From positions 124,001 to 188,000 of the forward strand of contig CM062380.1 of assembly GCA_031310005.1 (NCBI GenBank): DNA of 64,000 nt, written 5' to 3'. Positions within the stretch are counted from its first letter, which is position 1. Every line of letters starts with the position of its first letter. The notes beneath the pieces are model-generated. The model was not told the origin of the DNA. It was given only the letters and a program-made list of their open reading frames with translations, and made no database searches. This document shows, in pieces, positions 34,849 to 44,564 of this stretch. The stretch comes from Dactylellina haptotyla (Eukaryota; Ascomycota; Orbiliomycetes; Orbiliales; Orbiliaceae). A program made the position numbers and the translations under genes.

Positions 34849-36936
34849 ATGCTGCCCCGAAAACAGTTTCCATTTCTCCTCTCGGCGCTCTTGCATTTGG
34901 TGGTAGTTGTATCGTCGTCCCCTGCACCGAAGCAATATCCCGAGCTCAAAATATTCGCTAGACAAGCCTCAAACGCGATTTGTGGCGCGGGAAGCTCAAG
35001 ATGCTCGAACCCCAGCGTTTCTAACTTCTGCTGTCCAACTGGCACAGAATGTATCGCTGTTCTCGACAATAAGGCGGTAGGATGCTGCCCGACGGGTCAA
35101 GATTGCCGCATCATCGCCCCTTCGGAATGCAGCACCGCCGCCGCAGCAGCTAGCTCTAGCCAGCTTACAAAGTGCACAAATGGAAAGTGCTGTCCACCTG
35201 GCTACCTCTGCGACGGAAATTACTGTCAGCTGCAATTTGAAAGTTGGCCGCAGACTACAAGCTCGCCTCAGCCAAGTTCAAGCTCTGTGCCTGGCGCCTC
35301 AAATGGCGGCAATGCTACTTCTCTTTCGCAAGCTCAGCGACAAGCAGGATTCATATCGAAGGATGAATGCCCTGCCGTCACCATTGCCGGGTTTGCTTCT
35401 GGATTTTTCCCTGGATCAATCGTTGGAGCTGCGTTGGCTTTCTTGATAATGTGCTTCCGCCAAAGACGGAAGGAAAATAAAACGCGACACTGGAGCCGGA
35501 TGCCATCACATCGCTCTCGTAAAGATGCACATGGTACTACGGAGAAATCAGCCTCCAAGTCCTCTTCCAAACACGACCTAACAATCGGGTATAACCCGGA
35601 GGTAGTCGTTACCGCCCCAGCGGAAGCATATAGCGGCTTAGGCATCACAGGCCGACACTACGCAGTGAGCAACACCAGTACTCAAATGTTTGCTCAATAC
35701 GACGAGCCTGACGAACCAACCCGTCGGGGCCGCCTTAGAGTTCACGGAGAGACCCCACCTCTGCCGTCTTTGGCTCTTGGGGCAACCACAGACGGCACGC
35801 CCGGGCAAAGCTCCGAGTCGCTCGGTCAAAGCAGTACCGGGACAACTACCCGAGAAAAAAAGTCAAGAAAACACAAACGTAAAAATTCAAACCCGAGCTT
35901 CAAAGATCTCGCAAGTACCTCCAGGTTCAAATTCCGAAATCTGCTTTCCCACGAAAATCTCAAGGAACAAAGGGGCAGTCTCGCCTCGGAGACCTCTGTT
36001 GGTTCTTCTATCCACTCCAGCGTCTTTACCAGCAGTGAGAGACAGTCTCGTGGGAATAGGTACCCAATTGCTTTGCAAACAGGTGCGAATAGCCGCTCAA
36101 AGGGACCCTCTCCAGTCACCCCTACGAGTCTGAGAAATGAGATTACTCTTCAAAGAGTCAATACCACTGCGACTGAGCGGACGAATATTGAAGATGACTA
36201 CACTCCCATAACACCCGCTTTTGCGGATTCGGATATCCCGCAGCCTCCGCATGCGTCTGGCTTGCAGGGACCTCCCATTATCGACATCCCCTCTCACGAT
36301 TATCAACTTCGCCCCCAGCTCACATCCCCTGAGCTTCACGAGCAATATTTAAACATCCCTAGGCAACCCAATGCCGAAGATAGGACATCCGTGGCAATGA
36401 CTGAGATGACCGAAGTTGACGGTTATAAGTCTCCATTCCACGATCGTTTCCAATACGGCGCATACCACTCCGAGGGATCCGAGGATGGCTACGAAACCGA
36501 CGGACGCTCTGTAGCTGCGAACAGCATGTACCCGTCCTCGTTTCTCGATATCCATTTCGATGCCAACAGTCCGGTTTCACCAATTGACAACGGCGATGCC
36601 AGATCGGCCTACGGTGGTAAGACCCTCAGGGAAGTGCCATCGATACCATCAATCCCCCCTCTCTTCCAGCACAAAAACAGACCCCTCGAAGAGCTCGCGC
36701 GTTCGAACTCAAAAACCAAATCTAAGGGCTCGAAGGTAGATAAGCTAAGAGCAGCTTCCCCGGTTGACCGCGAAAGCTGTGACATTACCGTTGTCATTGA
36801 CGACGGCCGCGGCCTTAGTCCAAAATGGAGAGCCAACAATATGAACACCTCCAGTCCAAATAGTTCCAAAGGTATCGGGGGCGCTATGACTGGTGGGCGA
36901 TATACCATGCAGACCATGCAGACAAACAAGTTTTAA
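34849..36936 (+). CDS. Cysteine-rich type I membrane protein with long Ser-rich cytoplasmic tail (695 aa)
   Basis: This is a single exon from the ATG at 34849; the ten codons before it start only with TTG. Residues 1-23 form a signal peptide (KQFPFLLSALLHLVVVVSSS). Residues 45-126 carry 14 cysteines, several as CC pairs followed by PTG or PPG (FCCPTGTEC, GCCPTGQDC, KCCPPGYLC), a disulfide-rich extracellular module. A Ser/Thr/Pro stretch with one N-x-T site follows, then a membrane helix at about 177-203 and a stop-transfer RQRRKENK. The remaining 490 residues are cytoplasmic, basic and Ser-rich, with many SP/TP and RS sites suited to phosphorylation. The plan resembles fungal surface sensor or adhesion proteins of the Mid2/Wsc kind, but the cysteine spacing is not a WSC domain. 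The ligand and pathway are unknown. Long leader and possible upstream introns were not resolved. Confidence 0.85.
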   Translation: MLPRKQFPFLLSALLHLVVVVSSSPAPKQYPELKIFARQASNAICGAGSSRCSNPSVSNFCCPTGTECIAVLDNKAVGCCPTGQDCRIIAPSECSTAAAAASSSQLTKCTNGKCCPPGYLCDGNYCQLQFESWPQTTSSPQPSSSSVPGASNGGNATSLSQAQRQAGFISKDECPAVTIAGFASGFFPGSIVGAALAFLIMCFRQRRKENKTRHWSRMPSHRSRKDAHGTTEKSASKSSSKHDLTIGYNPEVVVTAPAEAYSGLGITGRHYAVSNTSTQMFAQYDEPDEPTRRGRLRVHGETPPLPSLALGATTDGTPGQSSESLGQSSTGTTTREKKSRKHKRKNSNPSFKDLASTSRFKFRNLLSHENLKEQRGSLASETSVGSSIHSSVFTSSERQSRGNRYPIALQTGANSRSKGPSPVTPTSLRNEITLQRVNTTATERTNIEDDYTPITPAFADSDIPQPPHASGLQGPPIIDIPSHDYQLRPQLTSPELHEQYLNIPRQPNAEDRTSVAMTEMTEVDGYKSPFHDRFQYGAYHSEGSEDGYETDGRSVAANSMYPSSFLDIHFDANSPVSPIDNGDARSAYGGKTLREVPSIPSIPPLFQHKNRPLEELARSNSKTKSKGSKVDKLRAASPVDRESCDITVVIDDGRGLSPKWRANNMNTSSPNSSKGIGGAMTGGRYTMQTMQTNKF

Positions 36937-38593
36937 AGGGAGTGAGCCCGCGCTGACGGCTTTAATTATTCTCTTTGCTCAATCCTTTTATTTTAAAGTT
37001 TAATATATGTGTGTTTTCTTTGTATTTTTATTTAACTTGCCTACCCGACACTGGAATGTCATAACCAGGCACCTCTATCTTCATATCACCTGTTTGGATA
37101 ATAGTTAACTTAATAACCGATACCCGATGGTCGCATATCACGGCGTTTTTGTACATATATACACATAGAATGGAGTTGCATTTTTGTTGTGCAATTTCGT
37201 TTCATTTTGTCCTTTTGCTCTTTTTTCCCTCGTCGTTCAATGTTTCAATCGCGATATTAGCGGCATTGTATTCCATTCTAGATTTTTCTTATTTTACTAC
37301 TTATAAATCCCTGAAATTCCTTTTAAAGAACGTCGGGAAACATCGAAATTAGTGAGGGTGCGCCATGGTGCATAAACCGGGAAAAAAAGAAAAGAAAGCC
37401 ATGATCACAGCGGATCTACGTCTTTCTCCCTTCAGTTTCCCGAACACATGAGACTTGGGCATCCTTGGAGCCAACTTCCTCAAGCTGACTATCGGGTTGA
37501 GAATCCAAGCCACTGCAAGGCTTCGGCTCCCCCATTTGGCGTCTGATGACGGCTGCAAGACTCAGTTCTCCGAGAACTAACTTATGCAGGGAAATCACGG
37601 GCGCTTCACGAGATCCCCGTTCGCGAACGGGTAAAACAACGGGGGTTGAATGGAAAGTTGTTGGATTGGAGGCGCAACCCGTTTGCTGGGGTGGCCCTCG
37701 AGCAAGGCCTTGGGGGGGGTTTCGAGAGAGTGGTAAACCGCTTGCACAGGCACAGGAGTTTCTTTGTCTCTCTGCTTCTGGGTTTTATAGTATCCTGTGG
37801 CTCATCACTAGGCTTAGAAAAGCGGATTCATTTATTGGCGATGTATGTAACGAAATGAGGCTTTGAGGCAACTTTGAGGCAAAGGCGTTGGGGTTTCAAT
37901 GTATTCATTATATTGTTCATTGTTATTCGAAAAAGATAAGTTCATGTTAGATGTATTCTAGATATTATAGACGTATGATTTTTCCCACGTAACACTCCGC
38001 TCCATCTATGATAATTTTAAGCTAAAGGGGCAGTAGAAACACCAAGTAGAACCATTAAAAACTTGAGTGACAGAAGGCGGCAAGGGCGACCAGAAATATT
38101 CCTCGCTGATTGTGAGATGATTGAGAAAATTGATGCTTCGTGTTCTCCTCCAACAGCTTTTTTTGTAGCTAGGTTAACGAGACATGTATTGTGACAGGAA
38201 ATAAGCAGAACCCCGACTTGTGAGAAAGTATGACGACGTAGACATAAGAGCAGGATCAACAATGAAGCCAATATCACGAAGGCAAATGAATATGCCTCAT
38301 CAGAAAAACAAAAGAAGAAAAAGATTGTAATATGACGAGTCTCTTTGGAATAGAGACGCGAAAATTAAGAAAGTGACATTGTATGTGAGGATTTAAACAA
38401 AGAAAAATATATAGAAAATATGAACTCCATTGATTGCATTCATGATATCCCCAAAGACAACCCGAACAAGCTAATCCGCAGACACTTAAGTAAAAAGGAA
38501 AAATGAAAATGAAGAGCGGGTATATTATTAACACGAAGGGAAGAAAAGAACCTGTCTTTTACGGCATGGGCTTTTTTTTCTTTGTTTTCGTTA
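36937..38593. other. Convergent 3' intergenic region
   Basis: It separates the end of the cysteine-rich membrane protein gene from the end of the minus-strand Pro/Ser-rich gene. It is AT-rich near both stops and less so at 37400-37800. Short frames have no domain features. No gene is supported. Confidence 0.5.
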
Positions 38594-39373
38594 TTAGTCA
38601 ACCCTTCTTTTCTTTCCTTTAGGTGCCGCCATAAGCTTCATCCTTGCCGCTCTCGACATTCCGGCGGCATCGGCTCTTACTGTAACAATCTTTTTGTGTC
38701 TGCAAGCCGACTTCTTCGCGCGTTCTCCACCAGCGCTAAGGATTCCGGCCTCTATGATATCTTCCTCGTCTTCCTCTGTGATCGGTGTCCTCGGGGTAGC
38801 AGAAGTGTAGATTGGGAAAGGACTTTCGAAGGCGGCATTATAATTTGGCGAGAAGGCAGGCGATGGTGGTATCCTTAGCCTTTTAGTTCCAGAGAGAGGG
38901 GTCTTAAGAGAGCTGGGAGTCATGGGGGTATATGGTGTGGGGGGTGGATAATAGCAGTAGTTAGAACAGCAGGATGCAGATCCCATGCTATCGCACGAGG
39001 ACTCCCGGCTGCTGCTGTTGCTGCCACTTTCAGTACCAGATCTTCGTGATATCGCAGACTTCTTGAACATGCGACGTCCCCGACAAGTGCAACCAGCGGA
39101 AAGCGGTGCCGATGTAGGCGGAAGCGAAACATCTTTGAATGTCGCAGATGTAGGTGTCCGCATAACAATGGAAGTCTTTAGGAAATCCAAGTAGGCAGAA
39201 GGAGGGGTGATGGGAGTCTTGACGGATTCGTCCAAAGACAATGACTTCAACCCAGCAGACTTAGGTGTCGGTAGTTCAGATGGAAATGATGGTGAGTTGG
39301 GAGTGTCTGGAATTCGAGAGGGCGGGAGAGATACCGCATTAGCGGACTTTGGGAGAAGCGCTGTTGGAGACAT
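38594..39373 (-). CDS. Pro/Ser-rich basic protein of a fungal-only type (259 aa)
   Basis: This is a single exon with a good start context (CAATATGTC). The N-terminus is MSPTALLPKSANAVSLPPSR followed by TP and SP repeats. A motif TPITPPSAYLDFLK at residues 53-66 is of a kind I associate with conserved short fungal proteins. Cysteines cluster twice: GCTCRGRR at 94-101 and SCCSNYC at 134-140. The second half has a Pro/Tyr patch (YPPPTPYTPMTP), an acidic EEDEEDIIEAG helix, and a strongly basic C-terminus ending KGKKRRVD, which looks like a nuclear localisation signal. There is no signal peptide or membrane helix. Many SP/TP sites suggest regulation by proline-directed kinases. The biochemical role is unknown. 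The 5 kb upstream holds no gene and may be an extended promoter. Confidence 0.82.
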   Translation of the reverse strand: MSPTALLPKSANAVSLPPSRIPDTPNSPSFPSELPTPKSAGLKSLSLDESVKTPITPPSAYLDFLKTSIVMRTPTSATFKDVSLPPTSAPLSAGCTCRGRRMFKKSAISRRSGTESGSNSSSRESSCDSMGSASCCSNYCYYPPPTPYTPMTPSSLKTPLSGTKRLRIPPSPAFSPNYNAAFESPFPIYTSATPRTPITEEDEEDIIEAGILSAGGERAKKSACRHKKIVTVRADAAGMSRAARMKLMAAPKGKKRRVD

Positions 39374-42300
39374 ATTGATGTAGTAGTATTATTAAATGTG
39401 AGTAGACTAGTTTAGTCTACCAAGGTAGGTCCACAGGTGATGGATATATAGTGATCAATCGAGTGGTGGCAATATTTGAAGGCTTGTGTCAATCTCCGCT
39501 CGCAGAGAGAGGCTTATAGATATATATATGTTGGTTGGTTTCTGTATTTATTCTTGCGTGAAGTTAGGGTATGTTCGCATGAGTGAAGCTTCCAGCGTTT
39601 CAAACACAAGGCAAAGGCAAAATGAACAACAAGAAAGTAGGGTATCGATGGAGAATGAAATAAAGGTTGAAAAAGTCAAAAGCCACAGGCGGATAGGCTA
39701 ACTTTTAAACGTCAACGTCGTAAGGGTATCTTAGGTAGGAGTGGGTTTGAGATCGGAGAACAGAGGTGTTTGGGATGTTTGGGTTTCAGAAAATATAAGA
39801 TTGGGGAAACAGGCCAACGAGAGGGGTGAATGACTTTATACAAAGGGTTGAGAAAGAAAGCAACGAACGGGATAACAAACACTGATGCCTACAGGCGCAT
39901 AATGCACATGCACGGAAACGCTCAAGAGGCGAGAAGGGAGGAGCTGCTAGCGGGTACTGACCTGATCTTGTTTGTTGTAAGAAGGGGTGGAGGAGAGGGC
40001 TCGAAAGCGCCGGTTGTTGTAGGGGAGACTTGCACAGGCGCCTAAGGCTAGCTTGGTGCTTAGTGGCAGCGCACGAGTAAAAACCCGGAAGACTCGCAGA
40101 ACCCGGGTGAAAAATAGCAGCAGCGCAAACAGAACAGAGCTAGGCTAGGCTGTGGTGGCTAACGAAAGCAGTAGTCGTTTGACAAAGAGGAAAGAACACA
40201 GGTTTTGGGGATATTGAAGCAGTAGGCGACAAGTAGATGTACTCTGGAACGGTGGTTCGAGTGGTGGATTCAGCTGTCGGGCGACAAGTCAGGAAGATTG
40301 GATGGGGGGATATCAAGGGAGTGGTGGGTTAAAAAGGAAGTATGATGGGAAGTGAATGTGACGGCAAGCTCTTTTCTGCGACGGCCAAACGGACCAGTCA
40401 GAAGAAAGCACGGCGGGAAGGGGAAAACGTGGATAGCAGAAAAAAAGAGAAATCCGTTCCTGAGGGTCGTGATTTGTCCGGGTTAAGTCTGTGTTCCCGT
40501 CAGAGGAAGAAAAAGAAAAGGAAACGAGAATATCAAACGATTCGGCTGCGAGTGGTTTCTTTGGCAAGTAGGGCAAGGCGGGCAGGCTCCAACGGGGAAG
40601 AGACCTAGGAGAAAAATAAAATAAAACAGAACGAAATATAAATAAAAAATATAAAACCCTAAAATTATGCTGGTGCAAAAGGACGGTGTTCGAATCGATT
40701 GGGGAGGAATGGATCTGAAAAGGTTTCCCTGGTTCGATAGGAAAGGGTAGAAGGTGCTTATTATGTATGGCGAAGTAGCTAGCGCGCGACTGAGTAGGGA
40801 AACGGGAGCGAGAGCAAGGAGGCATGGGCAGGGCCACAAACCGAACATGGTCCCAAGCAGGAGGGCTGTGATCTGGTTGGCTGGAGGCGGCCAGCCAGAG
40901 CAGAAAAAGCACCCACACCCACTTTTAGCAGCAGAGGACTTGCCTTTTCTTTTTCTGCTACCGACTGACGGGTGAGGCAGACGGTCTGACACCTGACTGG
41001 TTACCCAGTCCAAGGGCGAGACACTCCGCTCACCCTCCTTGAATCTTCAAGCGGTGGTGGTGGGCCGGGCAGGCAGTTCAGTTCCACTATGGCGACGCGG
41101 AAGAGGGCAGACGAGCAGAGGGAAGAAGAGGAAGGGTGTCCGGGCATCCAGCCATGACGGATGCGCCGATGGAACAAGGGTTTCGATCGCTCAAATTTTG
41201 TGAAATTTGGTACACTCCGGGGATACGAAGGCTCAAAGTTCTTTGATTGAACTTACCGAGGAGGGCTAATCAAACCACCAACTTGCAATTTGAATCGTGG
41301 TTCCTTTTGGTTTTTCGGTGCGACCAACTTGGAAGGGCATCCATGCGACAAGAGGCTCAGGCGCAAAATAGGATTAGGAGGGCACAAATTGAGTGAGTGC
41401 GTGAACAAAGAGACGGCGGGGCTATTCAAGCGAACAAAGGACTCTCGACGGTTCCCGCCAAACAGGATTTGGAAGCGGGACGAGAGGGGGGAAGGATAGC
41501 CCGTAGATGGTGCGAGCGAGGTGGAGAGGCGGGGTGTCAGTGCGATGGTTCAGAATTCGAACTAGTCAACGGCACAAAGAGCCACCACGAGTCTCGGAAG
41601 AAAAAATAAAATAAAAAGAAAACTTTCACCAGCGCGGAAAACTTTTTTTTCTCTTGCGATGTCGCAAATGAATGGTCTCAAAAAATGCTTATACAGATCT
41701 TCTAAAACGTAGGACAGAGCGCCTGGTTCTCGTCCAACAGAGGAGCGCATCTCGGGCCTTCTTGGGAGGTTCGAAATCGAAATGGTGCCCCGCCGACTCG
41801 ACTCACCAATGCAAATTTTGATGACGAAACTTGCAGAATATGCGGTGCGTTGTGGTGCACATGGCACGAGAGAGGATTCGCAGGGGGCCACCGGCAATCA
41901 CAAACTCGAGCCTTATCCATCATATCTCCAGCATATCCACCATGGTGGCCTCCACCATCATTTTGGAACGGAACGCGATAGGCCAATTTCACGACAGTTG
42001 ATCTCAGGCACCAGCTGGGTGAGAGGGCTCGAGTAATGGGAACGGCACACAGTGAGCACAGATGCCCACGAGGTCAGTTTCGCTGACGACCAGAACCCCC
42101 CGGTGGAGACGGGGTGAAATGAGGGTGTCCTCCCGAAACGCTGGAAATCACCTGATGGCGCAAAATCTCAATTTCTGGGAGTTCCCAAGAACTTGATTTC
42201 GATCAACGGCAGAAGACACTAGCGGGTAGTCTAGGAGAATTCATCTTTTGGGAGTCGGGCCGGACTTGCAGAAAACCCCAAGGCAGGAGACAGAGACAGA

Positions 42301-44564
42301 GACAGAGACAGAGAACAAAGTCTTGTTCGGAATCATATGAAACGATGCGGATCATTGTGCAATTCATAAAGAGAAAGCAGATGGACTTCAAACCGCGACG
42401 CCAATATGAGCGGTGCTTGCAACCAGTACAGCATTCATCTGGCAGGCTTCCCCAGTCGGTGATAAACTCAGCACGCCTTAGGAGGGATGGCTCTCAAGCT
42501 CAGATCCTAGAGGTAGGGGGACACCAGGTAAACCCGAACATCAGATGAGCGAACACAAATCTCTAACCATTTCAACCTTTGGCATTTCATTTCGTTCCCT
42601 TTCCCGCATGATAATGAAACGAAGGCTTTCCGATATCCTTTTCCTCCTTTAGCGAAAATGCAGGTTCAATCTAAGCTGATGTATTGCATATTGCGAAACA
42701 GAGCCGAGATATGAATCGATATCGGAAAGACGTTTCCATTTTATTACCACAACTTTCTTTATTTTATTTTTTTGGAATCCCAGGCCAAGGGTCGATGCCG
42801 GAGGTTTCAATTTTTTTTCCTGCACAACATGCAACAGCCATGTAGGGCGATGGGGGAATGAGCTGCAGAACCAAAGAGCCGCATTCTTCAAACGTGGAAT
42901 CATCTTTTCTCTCAAACAATTTCCTATTGGAAGCCATTTCCCAACACTAATAGCCTTTTCGGGAGGAGCTGCTCCTTTTCGCCTTTTCTGTTCTCCTCAA
43001 ATGCCGTTTTGGCTGTTCTGTTTGTACAACTCATCATTGCATATCTCTCCCGCTCCAATGTATCCAGTACATCCCTTCTCGCGACAAAACCAGCAGCTCT
43101 GAACGTCACTTTTCCCCAAAAATACCCCCTGCTGGTGTGTGTGTGTGAGAGACAGCTTTTTTTTTCGCTCAAGGGAAGGAAGGGGACCCATGAACCAAGT
43201 CACCGGTAACTCGCCGTGATTGGCTTGTTTCAGCAAGATCTTCTCCACACCCTATCAAGGAGGTGGGCGCCAACTGAACGGACGCGAGAGAGCAGTAAAA
43301 GGCTCTCATTGGTTGGCAAGGCTCGGCCTCATTGGCTGATTCACCCAGCTGATCAAATGCAACAAGGGAGGGGGTGTTTAGACCGCGCGCTTAGGGAAGC
43401 ATATTTTATTTCCTTTTCCTTTTATTTTTCCAATTCCTCTCTGCCACAGAGGAAATCGGGGAAGCTCAAGCAGGCGAAGCTGAGCGTAATAGCTGTGTCG
43501 TCCTCTTTTTTTCCCCCGCTGCTGCCTGATTCTCATTTCTCCATAATGCCTCAAGTTTCAGATTTATGGTTTTTTCATCTCCCTCTCCGATGCGTTGGAG
43601 TGCACGGTTTCAAATTTGAGCAGTTGGTTAATTATGCTTCAGAATGACAGTAAAACGGCTCGAAATATCAAGAAATAGAATCATTAGATTTCGAATTTAG
43701 ATAAAGTTTACGTGACGCTTCATTTGAGAACTGCAACCCGGCCATTCACCTTTCTGGGTTTGCGTCTGCGACTTGATGCATTGCGTCGCTGCAGAAGCCG
43801 TCGACAAACTCCACTGTGCCGCCCTAAGAATAGATCTGGAGAGCCGTCGTGTTGAAACGTCGAGCCCCAGCCAAAAATAGATTTGTCTTCATTCACGACC
43901 GCCGCCAACACACTCCAGACGGTCGGCTTTCCGACATCATCAATGGATTGCCATTGTATGTACATGTAGCTTTCTCTGTCTCATATAAGCTCATCTCATC
44001 GTCATCAAAGCCTCCCAACTCTTCTACGAAATTGCTGTAGATGAGGGGACTTGGTTCGATGTTGGTTGGTGTTTAAATTTAGAACGTGGTGGCAACACCG
44101 GAGCATCCGAAAACGGAAATGTTTTTGGTGAATTGAAAGTTGCCTATGCCGGCTAACTCAACGCGTACCAGCATGTTTCTGGTCTCAGACTCGCGAGCTC
44201 ACTTGATTCTCTACATCGAGTTACAATCTGAACCTTAGAAGTTTAAAGAAGATATAGAGAGAAAGTTCTAATGATGATAATAATATAACAGTAACACAAA
44301 AGGTGATTTTAAGAGTACAAGAACAAAGGAAATTTTTGTATTAAGGTTGTGAAGATCCCGGTCCAGCTACGGTAAGTGGTATATATATATATAGATGAAT
44401 TATAAACCGGTAATAAGAGCAAACCCGGGCGCAATGGAAAAACAAAGGACGAAGAAATGAGAAAACCAAAACGAGCAATAGAATTGCATCGTCAAAACAC
44501 ACACGATTGCTCTGGAGATCCGGAGATCAGTAAGTCCAGCGCAAGTATATCGGACCGGATGCGA
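39374..44564. promoter_or_regulatory. 5.2-kb gene-free region upstream of the Pro/Ser-rich gene
   Basis: The first 1.7 kb (39374 to about 41000) is purine-rich on the plus strand, hence pyrimidine-rich in the sense of the minus-strand gene at 38594, and probably holds its promoter and leader. Overlapping open frames at 40313-41013 on the minus strand are products of that skew, rich in Phe, Leu, Ser and Pro without domains. The 42-44 kb part has ordinary composition, including a GACAGA microsatellite at 42287-42313. The part near 44565 is the 3' end of the GPI-protein gene. Confidence 0.45.
42287..42313 (+). repeat. GACAGA microsatellite
   Basis: The hexamer GACAGA is repeated about four times in perfect tandem. 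It is simple sequence with no visible link to a gene. Confidence 0.85.

Noticed and set aside
40313-41013. 201- and 176-codon overlapping minus-strand frames
   Set aside because: They overlap each other in different registers, are made of Phe, Leu, Ser and Pro from pyrimidine-skewed DNA, and show no domain. I treat them as leader or promoter sequence.
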